Part shown: positions 18,245 through 26,786 of the stretch, in pieces
How positions within the stretch are numbered: the stretch's first letter is position 1
Layout: each line of letters opens with the position of its first letter
Made by a program: the position numbers and the translations under genes
From: Streptomyces curacoi
Lineage (GTDB): Bacteria; Actinomycetota; Actinomycetes; Streptomycetales; Streptomycetaceae
Assembly (NCBI RefSeq): GCF_001513975.1
Contig: NZ_KQ947989.1
Coordinates: 612,432-676,431 of the forward strand
Direction of reading: 5' to 3'
DNA: 64,000 nucleotides
The notes under the pieces: generated by a model
Seen by the model: the letters and a program-made list of their open reading frames with translations, nothing else
What the model was told of the DNA's origin: nothing
Databases searched by the model: none

Positions 18245-18730
18245 ATGGCCGTGGACGAGCTCGACACCCGCATCCTGCGGCTGCTGCTGGAGCAGCCGCG
18301 CACGAGCGTGCGCGAGTACGCCCGCATCCTCGGCGTCGCGCGCGGCACCCTGCAGGCCCGGCTCGACCGGCTGGAGCGGGACGGCGTGATCACCGGCACG
18401 GGGCCGACGCTCTCGCCCGCCGCCCTCGGGCATCCGGTGCTGGCCTTCGTGCACATCGAGGTCACCCAGGGCCATCTGGACGACGTGGGTGACGCGCTCG
18501 CCGCCGTACCGGAGATCGTCGAGGCGTTCTCGATCACGGGCGGCGGGGATCTGCTGACCCGGGTGGTGGCCCGGGACAACGCCCACCTGGAGGATGTGAT
18601 CCAGAAGCTGATCAGCCTGCCCGGCGTGGTCCGCACCCGCAGCGAGGTGGCCCTGCGCGAGCGCGTCCCGCACCGGCTGCTGCCGCTGGTGGAGTCGATC
18701 GGCCGGACGGCGGCCCGGGCCCGGAAATGA
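18245..18730 (+). CDS. Lrp/AsnC-family transcriptional regulator
   Basis: A 161-residue regulator with an N-terminal helix-turn-helix (DELDTRILRLLLEQPRTSVREYARILGVARGTLQARLDRLERDGVI, residues ~4-48) and a C-terminal RAM/ACT-like effector domain (VLAFVHIEVTQGHLDDVGDAL, ITGGGDLLTRVVARDNAHLEDVIQKL, GVVRTRSEVAL). Such proteins bind amino acids or related ligands. GAGGAGG lies upstream of the ATG. It diverges from the FUSC gene and its last codons overlap the HAD gene start (ATGA), suggesting one regulon. Confidence 0.9.
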   Translation: MAVDELDTRILRLLLEQPRTSVREYARILGVARGTLQARLDRLERDGVITGTGPTLSPAALGHPVLAFVHIEVTQGHLDDVGDALAAVPEIVEAFSITGGGDLLTRVVARDNAHLEDVIQKLISLPGVVRTRSEVALRERVPHRLLPLVESIGRTAARARK

Positions 18731-19437
18731 CCTTTGAGATCCTGGGGGCCATGAGCGGTTTCAGCGGCACTGCGGTCATCTTCGATCTCGACGGAACGCT
18801 CGTGGACAGCGAGCCGAACTACTACGAAGCGGGGCGCCGGCTCCTCGCCGAGCACGGGGTCCCCGACTTCACCTGGACGGACCACGAGCGGTACGTGGGC
18901 ATCAGCACGCTGGAGACGGTCACGCGCTGGAAGCGGGAGTACGGCTTGGAGGCTTCCGTCGACGAGCTGCTCGCCGCCAAGAACCGCCGCTATCTGGAAC
19001 TCGCCCGCGCTTCCACGCGCGCGTACCCCGAGATGCGCGCGTTCGTGGAACTGCTGGCCGCCGAGGGCGTCCCGATGGCCGTGGCGTCGGGTTCGTCGCC
19101 CGAGGCCATCACGGCGATCCTGGCCGGGACGGGTCTGGACGCCCAGCTGCGCACCGTCGTCTCGGCCGACGAGGTGGAGCGCGGCAAGCCCGCCCCTGAT
19201 GTCTTCCTGGAGGCGGCCCGCCGACTGGGCGTCACCCCGGGCGACTGCGTGGTCGTGGAGGACGCCGCCCCCGGCGCCGCCGCCGCGCACGCGGCCGGGA
19301 TGCGGTGCATAGCGGTCCCGTACCTGGCCGCCCAGGCGGACGCCCCGGAGTTCGCCACGGCCGGCCTGCTTCTGCGGGGCGGGCAGGGGGAGTTCACGGC
19401 GCGGGCGGCGTACGACTGGCTGCTTCGGACGAGGTAG
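18727..19437 (+). CDS. HAD-superfamily hydrolase, subfamily IA (phosphatase/phosphoglucomutase-like)
   Basis: A small-molecule phosphatase-type protein of 236 residues (228 if started at 18751). HAD motif I is FDLDGTLVDSE; motif II is VASGSS, the Lys motif is RGKPAPDVFLEAARRLG, and motif III/IV is CVVVEDAAPGAAAAHAAGM. A helical cap lies between motifs I and II. The length and motifs fit beta-phosphoglucomutase/phosphoglycolate phosphatase relatives; the substrate is unknown. The ATG at 18727 overlaps the regulator stop; an ATG at 18751 is an alternative because conservation begins after it. Confidence 0.87.
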   Translation: MTFEILGAMSGFSGTAVIFDLDGTLVDSEPNYYEAGRRLLAEHGVPDFTWTDHERYVGISTLETVTRWKREYGLEASVDELLAAKNRRYLELARASTRAYPEMRAFVELLAAEGVPMAVASGSSPEAITAILAGTGLDAQLRTVVSADEVERGKPAPDVFLEAARRLGVTPGDCVVVEDAAPGAAAAHAAGMRCIAVPYLAAQADAPEFATAGLLLRGGQGEFTARAAYDWLLRTR

Positions 19438-19548
19438 CGCCCGGCTCGGATCTACTCCGCTCTACTCCGATCTGCTCGGATCTAAACGCTCCCGACCCGT
19501 TGACCCTCATCCGTCACCTCCCTATCGTCTGGTCGACCGTTCGTACGT

Positions 19549-19566
19549 CGTTCGAAATAACGAACG
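19549..19566. promoter_or_regulatory. Inverted repeat upstream of the GH127 gene (candidate operator)
   Basis: CGTTCG-AAATAA-CGAACG is a perfect 6-bp-arm palindrome with an A/T centre, 26 bp before the GH127 start, in an otherwise GC-rich region. Further upstream (19444-19486), GCTCGGATCTA occurs twice. A regulator of the sugar-utilisation type is plausible. Confidence 0.45.
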
Positions 19567-19591
19567 TATGCCCCCGCACGGAGGAGCACCC

Positions 19592-22417
19592 ATGGCACCG
19601 CCCCTCTCCAGACGATCCCTTCTCCAGGCCGCCGCCCTCGCCGCGGCGACGCCCGCGATCAGCCACCAGGCAACCGGCCGGGCCGCGGCCGCCGTCGAGG
19701 CGCCGCAGGCCGCGGCGGCCGCCGCCCCGCCCTCCTGGACCGTCCAGCCCTTCGCCCTCGACGACGTGGCCCTCAGGCCCGGTCTGTTCGCCGACAAACG
19801 GCAGTTGATGATCGACCACGCCCGTGGCTACGACGTCAACCGGCTTCTGCAGGTCTTCCGTGCCAACGCCGGTCTGTCCACCGGCGGTGCGGTCGCGCCC
19901 GGCGGCTGGGAGGGGCTGGACGGCGAGGCGAACGGCAATCTGCGCGGGCACTACACCGGGCACTTCCTGACCATGCTGTCCCAGGCCTACGCCGGCACCG
20001 GCGAGCAGGTTTTCGTCGACAGGATCCGCACCATGGTCGGGGCGCTGACCGAGGTGCGCGAGGCCCTGCGCAAGGACCCGGCCGTACTGAGCGTCGGCGG
20101 GAAGTTCGGTACCGCCGCCGAGAACGTCCGCGGGTCCTATCAGTACGTCGATCTGCCCGCCGCGGTCCTCGGAGGCGCCTCGGCGGTCACCCTCTCCGCC
20201 TGGGTGAAGCCCACCCACGACGGCAACTGGGCGCGCGTCTTCGACTTCGGCGACAACACCACCCGGTACATGTACCTGGCCGCCCGCAACGCCGGCGGGG
20301 TGCCGCGCTTCGCCATCACCACCAGCGGGCCGGGCGGTGAGCAGGGCCTCAACGGGACGGCGGCGCTGCCGCTGAACCAGTGGAGCCACCTCGCGGTCAC
20401 GATCGCGGACGGCACCGGGACGCTGTACGTCAACGGCACCGCCGTCGCCCGCAACACGGCGATGACCCTCACCCCGGCCGCCCTCGGCACCGTCGCCAAC
20501 AACTGGCTGGGCCGCTCCAACTTCTCCACCGACCCCGTCTTCGCGGGCGCCTACGACGAGTTCAACGTCTGGTCGCGCGCCCTGACCGCCGCCGAGATCA
20601 CGGAGTTGCAGAACAACCGGGCCTCCGCCGCCTCCGCCGGCCGCGGCAACCTGGCGTCGTACGCCTTCGACGAGACCTCGGGCGGCAGGTTCGCCGACGC
20701 CTCCGGCCGCGGCCTCACCGCCACCCTGCGCCGCACCTGGGGCGGCCCCAGCCATCCCGGGTTCCTGGCGGCGTACCCGGAGACGCAGTTCATCGACCTG
20801 GAGTCGAGGACCACCAGCGACTACACGAAGGTCTGGGCGCCGTACTACACCGCGCACAAGATCCTCCGGGGCGTGCTGGACGCCTACCTCGCCACGGACG
20901 ACGCCCGGGCCCTCGATCTCGCGTCCGGCATGTGCGACTGGATGTACTCGCGGCTGTCCAAGCTGCCCGAGGCGACCCTGCAGCGCATGTGGGGCCTGTT
21001 CTCCAGCGGTGAGTTCGGCGGCATCGTCGAGGCCGTCTGCGATCTGCACACGATCACCGGCAAGGCCGAACACCTCGCGCTGGCCCGGCTGTTCGACCTC
21101 GACCGGCTCATCGACAACTGCGCCGCGAACACCGACATCCTCGACGGGCTGCACGCCAACCAGCACATACCGATCTTCACCGGGTACCTGCGGCTGTACG
21201 ACGCGACCGGCGAGCAGCGCTATCTCGACGCCGCCCGGAACTTCTGGGGCATGGTCGTGCCGCACCGCATGTACGGCATCGGCGGCACCAGCACCGGCGA
21301 GTTCTGGAAGGCGCGGGACGTGATCGCGGGCACGATCAGTGCCACCAACGCCGAGACGTGCTGTGCGTACAACATGCTGAAGCTGAGCCGGACCCTGTTC
21401 TTCCACGAGCAGCAGCCGAAGTACATGGACTACTACGAGCGGGCCCTCTTCAACCAGGTCCTCGGCTCCAAGCAGGACAAGGCCGACGCCGAGAAGCCGC
21501 TCGTCACGTACTTCATCGGGCTGACACCGGGTCATGTGCGGGACTACACGCCCAAGCAGGGCACGACCTGCTGCGAGGGCACCGGCATGGAGAGCGCCAC
21601 CAAGTACCAGGACTCGGTGTACTTCAAGGCCGCCGACGGCAGCGCACTGTATGTGAACCTCTACAGCCCGTCCCGGCTGGCCTGGGCGGAGAAGGGCGTG
21701 ACGGTCACTCAGAGCACCGCCTTCCCGCGCGAGCAGGGCACCACGCTCACCATCGGCGGCGGCAGCGCGGCCTTCGCCCTGCGGTTGCGGGTGCCGTCGT
21801 GGGCGACCGCCGGTTTCCGGGTGACCGTCAACGGCAGCGCGGTGAGCGGCACTCCGAAGCCGGGGAGCTACTTCACCGTGTCGCGGACGTGGCGGAGCGG
21901 CGACACCGTGCGGATCTCCATGCCCTTCCGGCTGCGCGTGGAGAAGGCGATCGACGACCCCTCGCTGCAGACCCTGTTCTACGGCCCGGTCAACCTCGTC
22001 GGCCGCAACTCCTCCACGAGCTACCTGCAGTTGGGCCTGTACCGCAACGCCGGCCTGTCCGGAGACCTGCTGCCGTCCCTCACCCCGGTGACCGGCAAGC
22101 CCCTCCACTACACCCTGGCCGGCACCGAGTTCGCCCCCTTCTTCGAGGGCACCGAGGACCCGACGCACGCCTATTTCCGGCGCTCCGAACCCCGGGTGAT
22201 CTTCGGCAACACCGACTCCGGCGTCGCCAACCCCGCCAAGTCGGACGGCACCACGCTCCTGGACGAGATCTGGGCCGGGGCTCCGTTCACCGGCAAGGGC
22301 GCGCTGGTCTCACGGGTGCGGTCCACCGTGAACGCGTGGGTGACCGCGGGGCGGCTGAGCCAGGCCGACGGGCAGACGGTCGTGCGTACGGCGGAGCAGG
22401 CCACGTACGCCCCCTGA
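19592..22417 (+). CDS. Secreted GH127-type beta-L-arabinofuranosidase with inserted LamG domain
   Basis: A 941-residue exported glycosidase. The N-terminus is a Tat-type signal (LSRRSLLQAAALAAATPAI). GH127 sequence begins near residue 50 (VQPFALDDVALRPGLFADKRQ, GHYTGHFLTMLSQAYAGTG), is interrupted by a ~150-residue concanavalin/LamG-like domain (VTLSAWVKPTHDGNWARVFDFG to YDEFNVWSRALTAAEI), and resumes at FLAAYPETQFIDLE and WAPYYTAHKILRGVLDAYL. The cysteine-containing active-site segments of this family are present: AETCCAYNMLKLSRTLF and GTTCCEGTGMESATKYQDSVYF. The family removes beta-L-arabinofuranose from plant glycans such as extensins. The ATG at 19592 has GGAGGAG upstream and gives a clean signal peptide. 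Confidence 0.88.
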   Translation: MAPPLSRRSLLQAAALAAATPAISHQATGRAAAAVEAPQAAAAAAPPSWTVQPFALDDVALRPGLFADKRQLMIDHARGYDVNRLLQVFRANAGLSTGGAVAPGGWEGLDGEANGNLRGHYTGHFLTMLSQAYAGTGEQVFVDRIRTMVGALTEVREALRKDPAVLSVGGKFGTAAENVRGSYQYVDLPAAVLGGASAVTLSAWVKPTHDGNWARVFDFGDNTTRYMYLAARNAGGVPRFAITTSGPGGEQGLNGTAALPLNQWSHLAVTIADGTGTLYVNGTAVARNTAMTLTPAALGTVANNWLGRSNFSTDPVFAGAYDEFNVWSRALTAAEITELQNNRASAASAGRGNLASYAFDETSGGRFADASGRGLTATLRRTWGGPSHPGFLAAYPETQFIDLESRTTSDYTKVWAPYYTAHKILRGVLDAYLATDDARALDLASGMCDWMYSRLSKLPEATLQRMWGLFSSGEFGGIVEAVCDLHTITGKAEHLALARLFDLDRLIDNCAANTDILDGLHANQHIPIFTGYLRLYDATGEQRYLDAARNFWGMVVPHRMYGIGGTSTGEFWKARDVIAGTISATNAETCCAYNMLKLSRTLFFHEQQPKYMDYYERALFNQVLGSKQDKADAEKPLVTYFIGLTPGHVRDYTPKQGTTCCEGTGMESATKYQDSVYFKAADGSALYVNLYSPSRLAWAEKGVTVTQSTAFPREQGTTLTIGGGSAAFALRLRVPSWATAGFRVTVNGSAVSGTPKPGSYFTVSRTWRSGDTVRISMPFRLRVEKAIDDPSLQTLFYGPVNLVGRNSSTSYLQLGLYRNAGLSGDLLPSLTPVTGKPLHYTLAGTEFAPFFEGTEDPTHAYFRRSEPRVIFGNTDSGVANPAKSDGTTLLDEIWAGAPFTGKGALVSRVRSTVNAWVTAGRLSQADGQTVVRTAEQATYAP

Positions 22418-22427
22418 GCCGCCGGCC

Positions 22428-22468
22428 GGATCCCCGCGCCGCGCGCTCGGCGCCCGGCGCGGGGATCC
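22428..22468 (+). terminator. Perfect 14-bp hairpin after GH127
   Basis: GGATCCCCGCGCCG and CGGCGCGGGGATCC are exact complements around a 13-nt loop, 11 bp past the GH127 stop. Confidence 0.85.
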
Positions 22469-22507
22469 TGGAGTCGGCAGCGGATGACTTCGGGAGGAGG
22501 TCGGGCC

Positions 22508-22792
22508 ATGACGATGGACGTGTCGGCTGAGCGGGTGATCCCGCTCCCTCCCGAGCAGGTGGCCGGATACGCGATGGACTGGCGCCATGACGCCTGGGGG
22601 CACCTCCGACGCGGGCGGCTTCGGGGTCGGCGCCGAGGTCACCCGGACGGTACCCTCGCCCGCATCCGGGTCCGGGGCGGCAACGGCGGCTTCTACCGGC
22701 TGGCGGCGCCGCTCATGGCCCGCCAGGTCCGCTCGAACCTCGGCAAGGACCTGCGCGACCTGGAGCGCAGGCTGACGGAACGCGCTGAGTGA
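22508..22792 (+). pseudogene. Collapsed SRPBCC/polyketide-cyclase-like gene
   Basis: The ATG at 22508 has an excellent GGGAGGAGG site. The first ~28 residues (MTMDVSAERVIPLPPEQVAGYAMDWRHDA) look like the start of an SRPBCC protein, and the last ~45 (GTLARIRVRGGNGGFYRLAAPLMARQVRSNLGKDLRDLERRL) look like its end. The middle reads as a basic nonsense stretch (HLRRGRLRGRRRGHPD), while the next frame over (22605-22650) encodes GGFGVGAEVTRT, which looks like the missing central strand. The gene thus appears to have lost most of its core through two deletions whose frame effects cancel, leaving a 94-residue frame. SRPBCC proteins normally have 140-150 residues. Translation is possible but a folded ligand-binding domain is not. 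Confidence 0.65.
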
Positions 22793-22801
22793 GGGGTCTT
22801 C

Positions 22802-23131
22802 ATGGCATACGACGAGGGACTCGCTCAGCGCGTCAGGGAGCGGCTGGCCGCTGAGCGGGGCGTTACCGAGAAGCGCATGTTCGGCGGCATCGCCTTCCTG
22901 GTGCACGGCAACATGGGCGTCGGCGTGAGCGGCGGCGACCTCATGGTCCGCGTCGGCCCGGACGGCACCGACGCGGCCCTGGCCAGGCCGGGCACCCTGA
23001 TCTTCGACATGACCGGGCGGCCGATGCGGGGCTGGGTCCTGGTCGCCGGGGATGTCCTCACGGAGGACGAGGTGCTCGGGGCGTGGATCGGCGAAGGGTG
23101 CGCCTTCGCGGCGAGCCTGCCGCCGAAGTGA
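22802..23131 (+). CDS. TfoX N-terminal-domain protein
   Basis: A 109-residue protein matching the TfoX/Sxy N-terminal domain: VRERLAAERGVTEKRMFGGIAFLVHGNMGVGVSGGDLMVRVG and MTGRPMRGWVLVAGD. In gamma-proteobacteria TfoX activates competence, but single-domain actinobacterial versions have no established role. It lies 9 bp after the collapsed SRPBCC gene, probably in the same transcript, and converges on the LysR-like gene with only 5 bp between the stops. Confidence 0.85.
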   Translation: MAYDEGLAQRVRERLAAERGVTEKRMFGGIAFLVHGNMGVGVSGGDLMVRVGPDGTDAALARPGTLIFDMTGRPMRGWVLVAGDVLTEDEVLGAWIGEGCAFAASLPPK

Positions 23132-23136
23132 GTCCG

Positions 23137-23958
23137 TTACGAGCGGCGGCGGGGCTTGCCCCGCCGGGGAGTCTTCGCGCCCTTGGCGCCGCCGGAGCCG
23201 CCCCGGCGGCCGCCGCTGCCGGCTCCCGGCTGGCGCCGTGCGCTGCCGCCGGCGTCGGGGCGCTTGCGCTTCGGCTGTTCCGTGGCGGGCTGGGTCCGGG
23301 ACGTAGTACGGCCCCGGGTGCTGTTGACCGTGCGGCCACGGACGACGCCGATGAAGTCCTCGACCTGGTCGGTGGTCGCGTCCTCGGGCCAGGACAGGGC
23401 GACGCTCGACTGGGGCGCGTCCACGAGGGGGCGGTAGGTGAGGTCCCTGCGGTGGTGCAGGCGGGCCAGCGACTGCGGGACGACGAGCAGGCCGACGCCC
23501 GCCGCGACGAGCTCGACGGCGTCCGCGGTGGTCGCGGGGCGCTCGAAGGCGGGCTCCCCGGGTGGCCGCTCCCAGCCGAGGACGTCGTCGAGGGGGTGGA
23601 AGACGACCTCGTCGGCCAGATCCTCGGCGGTCACCTCGTCGACCGCCGCGATGATGTGGTCCTTGGGGACCACGACGACCGTCGTCTCGGTGTAGAGGGG
23701 GATCGCGCTGAAGACCGTACGGTCGACCGGCAGCCGTACGAAACCGGCGTCGGCGTCGCCCGCGCGGAGCGCGTCCTGCGCCTCGGCGGCGGTCACCGAG
23801 TGCAGGGTGAGGGGCACGTCGGGGAAGCGCTCCTCCCAGATCCGCACCCATTTCGCGGGGGTCACTCCCGGGACGTACGCAAGCCGGAAGGCCGGCGGAG
23901 CTGCCGGGGCTGAAGAAGCTGGTTCCGGGGACGACGGGGGTACTTCCGAGCCTGTCAC
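23137..23958 (-). CDS. LysR-type substrate-binding domain protein without DNA-binding domain
   Basis: A 273-residue protein with a LysR effector-binding fold from residue ~24 to ~190: FRLAYVPGVTPAKWVRIWEERFPDVPLTLHSV, DALRAGDADAGFVRLPVD, TVVVVPKDHIIAA, DAVELVAAGVGLLVVPQSLARL and DLTYRPLVDAPQSSVALSW. No helix-turn-helix precedes it. The last ~75 residues are a very basic Arg/Gly/Lys tail that could bind nucleic acid instead. This arrangement, divergent from a DUF5997 gene, is recurrent in streptomycetes to my knowledge. The ligand is unknown. Confidence 0.78.
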   Translation of the reverse strand: MTGSEVPPSSPEPASSAPAAPPAFRLAYVPGVTPAKWVRIWEERFPDVPLTLHSVTAAEAQDALRAGDADAGFVRLPVDRTVFSAIPLYTETTVVVVPKDHIIAAVDEVTAEDLADEVVFHPLDDVLGWERPPGEPAFERPATTADAVELVAAGVGLLVVPQSLARLHHRRDLTYRPLVDAPQSSVALSWPEDATTDQVEDFIGVVRGRTVNSTRGRTTSRTQPATEQPKRKRPDAGGSARRQPGAGSGGRRGGSGGAKGAKTPRRGKPRRRS

Positions 23959-24016
23959 CTGGCCAGGTTACCGGCCGTGGTCAGCGGCGGTTCACCCACT
24001 CGATACCCTGGACACC

Positions 24017-24409
24017 ATGACGTCGCACCAGAGCACCCAGACGATGAAGCCCGCCACCGCGGCGAAGAAGCTGGGTGTGTACCTCCAGGCCACCCCCGCC
24101 GAGTTCCGTGAGGGCGTCGTCACGCGCGCCGAGCTGGACGCGCTCCAGGCGGACCCGCCCCAGTGGCTGCAGGAGCTGCGGCGCGACGGCCCGCACCCCC
24201 GCCCGGTCGTCGCGCAGAAGCTGGGCGTCTCCATCGCGGGCCTGGCCCGCGGCGGTGTCACGGAAGCCCTCACCACCGAGCAGATCGAGGCGCTGAAGCA
24301 GGAGCAGCCCGAGTGGCTGGTCAAGGAGCGCGCCACCCAGGCCGAGGTCCGCAAGGAGGCGGCCCGCCTCAAGCAGCGCAACGCGGAGCGCGCGGCACAG
24401 CGCTCCTGA
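24017..24409 (+). CDS. DUF5997 family protein
   Basis: A 130-residue soluble, charged, mostly helical protein: MKPATAAKKLGVYLQATPAEFREG, RAELDALQADPPQWLQELRRDGPHPRPVVAQKLGVSIAGLARGGV, then a Glu/Lys/Arg-rich helix. The middle part resembles a helix-turn-helix-like conserved actinobacterial domain of unknown function. It diverges from the LysR-like gene over 58 bp and converges on the DyP gene. Function is unknown. Confidence 0.75.
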   Translation: MTSHQSTQTMKPATAAKKLGVYLQATPAEFREGVVTRAELDALQADPPQWLQELRRDGPHPRPVVAQKLGVSIAGLARGGVTEALTTEQIEALKQEQPEWLVKERATQAEVRKEAARLKQRNAERAAQRS

Positions 24410-24451
24410 CTGCGCCCTCGCCGGTTGGAGCGCGCCGCCCTCGCGGGCGCC

Positions 24452-24474
24452 GAACCGATGTCTGCGGTCGGTTC
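24452..24474. terminator. Weak hairpin between convergent DUF5997 and DyP genes
   Basis: GAACCGA and TCGGTTC pair around a 9-nt loop, overlapping the DyP stop codon. It may separate the two convergent transcripts. Confidence 0.35.
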
Positions 24475-25423
24475 AGCCGGTGACGGGACGATCCTCGATC
24501 GCCTCCAGGAAGGTGACCGAGGGGATGAAGAAGAGGGTGCCGGTGACGGCCTGGGAGTAGTCGAGGATCGGGTCGGGGCCGGATTCCGGGCCGCCGAGGA
24601 ACATCTTCCGCAGCATGGTCTCCGGTATGGCGGGCGTACGGGCGTAGGCGATGAAGTAGGTGCCGAACTCGCCGTGTCCGGGCCGGCCGAAGGGCATGGC
24701 GCCGCGCAGTATCTCCAGCTCCTCCCCGTCCGGTCCGGTGACGGTGTTCACGTCCCTGTGGGAGCCGGGTACGTCGAGTTCGATGTTGGTCAGCTTGGAG
24801 CGGCCTATGACCTTCTCCTGGGCCTCGACCGCCAGGGCCTCCCAGGCGTCGACGTCGTGCACGTACTTCTGGACGATGGCGTAGCTTCCGCCGCGGAACG
24901 CGGGATCCTCGGCGCCGACGACGGCCGCCTCGGCCGCCGCCTGGCCGACCGGGTTCTCGGTGCCGTCGACGAAGCCGAGGAGGTTGCGCGAGTCGAAGTA
25001 GGCGAAGGCCTGGACCTCGTCCTGGACGGTGACCGCGTCGCGCAGCCGCTTCATGATCTCGGCGGCCAGGGCGAAGCACAGGTCCGTGCGGGCGGCGCGG
25101 ATGTGGAAGAGCAGATCGCCGGGGGTCGACACGGCGCGGTGGCGTGAGCCTTCCAGTTCCCGGAAGGGGTGCAGTTCCTGGGGGCGCGGATCGCCGAACA
25201 GCCGGTCCCAGGCCGTGGACCCCACTCCGGCGACGCAGCACAGGCCGCCGTCGGGACTCGGGAATCCGACGGCACGCACGAGCCCCGCGAGCCCGGCCAG
25301 CAGGTCCCGGACGGCGGCCTCGCCGCCCGGCTCGATCGTGACCACCAGGAAGACGGCCACCGGCGCCGGCGGACTGAGCACCGGCTGTGGATGTACATCG
25401 ACCGACCGTATCGACGACGGCAT
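24473..25423 (-). CDS. Dyp-type heme peroxidase
   Basis: A 316-residue heme enzyme that oxidises dyes, phenolics or metals with hydrogen peroxide. It has the family GxxDG motif GFVDGTENP (Asp at residue 153, distal side), the candidate proximal heme histidine at residue ~222 (GSHRDVNTVTG), and the C-terminal GTYFIAYARTPAIPETMLRKMFLG. No Tat signal is visible, so it is a cytosolic B-type form. No encapsulin gene is nearby. The start is the ATG at 25423 with GAGAGGGGA upstream; the frame is open further upstream to 25606, but that segment is Arg/Gly-rich and unlike the family. Confidence 0.9.
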   Translation of the reverse strand: MPSSIRSVDVHPQPVLSPPAPVAVFLVVTIEPGGEAAVRDLLAGLAGLVRAVGFPSPDGGLCCVAGVGSTAWDRLFGDPRPQELHPFRELEGSRHRAVSTPGDLLFHIRAARTDLCFALAAEIMKRLRDAVTVQDEVQAFAYFDSRNLLGFVDGTENPVGQAAAEAAVVGAEDPAFRGGSYAIVQKYVHDVDAWEALAVEAQEKVIGRSKLTNIELDVPGSHRDVNTVTGPDGEELEILRGAMPFGRPGHGEFGTYFIAYARTPAIPETMLRKMFLGGPESGPDPILDYSQAVTGTLFFIPSVTFLEAIEDRPVTG

Positions 25424-25640
25424 GGTTCCCCTCTCACCCTCAAACCCCGCCAGCTCGAACCCCGCCAGGGAACGATGCCCGGCCGAACGGCGATCGATAC
25501 CCGCCGAATTTCCGCACAACCGGCGTGTACGACGAGTGAGGAAGGCCGGATCCGGGGCGAAAACCGAATGCGCCCACACATACCGCTCTGGGATCTTCCG
25601 GGGCATGGTCCACCGTCTCGAACCCCTGGTCGGAGCTGGC

Positions 25641-25657
25641 CGAGGACACGGTCCTCG
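25641..25657 (-). terminator. Compact hairpin ending the paa operon
   Basis: CGAGGAC-ACG-GTCCTCG forms a 7-bp stem with a 3-nt loop, 14 bp past the paaE stop on the minus strand. The remaining ~230 bp up to the DyP start shows nothing else clear. Confidence 0.55.
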
Positions 25658-25670
25658 ACACCGCTGCGGC

Positions 25671-26786
25671 TCAGCTGTCGTAGTCCACCGTCAGCGTCTC
25701 CGACACCGGGTAGGACTGGCAGGTCAGGACGTAACCCGCCTCCACCTCGGCCGGTTCCAGCGCGAAGTTGCGCCGCATGTCCGCCTTGCCGTCGGTGACC
25801 AGGGCCCGGCAGGTGCCGCAGACGCCGCCCTTGCAGGCGAACGGCAGGTCGGGGCGGGTGCGCTGGGCGCCGTCCAGGATGGTCCGTTCCCGCGGCAGGG
25901 CCGCGGTGGTGGAGCGGCCGTCGAGGGTGATGGTGACCTGGCTGACCGGTCCTTGCGGGCCGCCCTCCTCGTGGTGCACCTCCCGTACCGGCTCGTCGTC
26001 GGCGTAGAACAGTTCCTGGTGCACGCGCTCGGCCGGAACTCCGAGGCCCGCCAGCACCCGCTGTGCGTCGCGGACCATGCCGTGCGGGCCGCACAGCCAC
26101 CAGTGGTCGGCGGTCGTCACGTCGACCAGCGCGTCGATGAGCGTCGAGAGCCGGTCGGCGTCGATACGGCCGGAGAGCACCTCCGCCTCGCGGGGTTCGC
26201 GGGACAGGACATGGACGAGCTGGAACCGGGTCGGACAGAGGTCCTTCAGGTCCGCGAGCTCGTCCGCGAACATCACGGTGTCGGTGCGGCGGTTGCCGTA
26301 GAAGAGGGTGACCGTCGAGCGGGAGTCGGCGGCCAGGACGGACTCGGCGATGGACATCATGGGCGTGATGCCGGAGCCCGCCGCGATCAGCACATGATGG
26401 CCGGGGGTGGTGAGGTCGGGGGTGAAGGCGCCGGTGGGGGCCATGACCTCGACGGTGTCGCCGGGACGTACGTCATGGACGAGCCAGGACGAGAACAGGC
26501 CGCCGGGCACGACCCGCACGCCGATCCGGGGGCTCGACCCGGCCGGCGAGCAGATCGAGTACGACCGGCGCTCGTCCCGCCCGTCGATCTCGCGCCGCAG
26601 CGTCAGCGACTGACCGGGCACGAAGGCGAACTCCTCGGCCAGTTCGGCCGGGATGTCGAAGCCGACGGCGACCGCGTCCGAACACAGAGGCTGTACGGCA
26701 GCGACGCGCAGGGCGTGGAAGGCCGGACGGCGGCGGGTGCGCGGGCGTACCGGTACCGCCGTCTGTGCTTCCCTCAGGCCTTCCAT
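25671..26786 (-). CDS. paaE: 1,2-phenylacetyl-CoA epoxidase, reductase subunit PaaE
   Basis: Electron-transfer subunit moving electrons from NADPH to the PaaAC oxygenase. The 371-residue protein has a ferredoxin-reductase FAD domain (FAFVPGQSLTLRREIDGRDERRSYSICSPAG), an NAD(P)-binding domain (HVLIAAGSGITPMMSIAESVL, WLCGPHGMVRDAQRVL), and a C-terminal plant-type [2Fe-2S] domain (CKGGVCGTCRALVTDGK and a later Cys in YVLTCQSYP). It is the last gene of paaABCDE; its ATG directly follows the paaD stop. Confidence 0.95.
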   Translation of the reverse strand: MEGLREAQTAVPVRPRTRRRPAFHALRVAAVQPLCSDAVAVGFDIPAELAEEFAFVPGQSLTLRREIDGRDERRSYSICSPAGSSPRIGVRVVPGGLFSSWLVHDVRPGDTVEVMAPTGAFTPDLTTPGHHVLIAAGSGITPMMSIAESVLAADSRSTVTLFYGNRRTDTVMFADELADLKDLCPTRFQLVHVLSREPREAEVLSGRIDADRLSTLIDALVDVTTADHWWLCGPHGMVRDAQRVLAGLGVPAERVHQELFYADDEPVREVHHEEGGPQGPVSQVTITLDGRSTTAALPRERTILDGAQRTRPDLPFACKGGVCGTCRALVTDGKADMRRNFALEPAEVEAGYVLTCQSYPVSETLTVDYDS

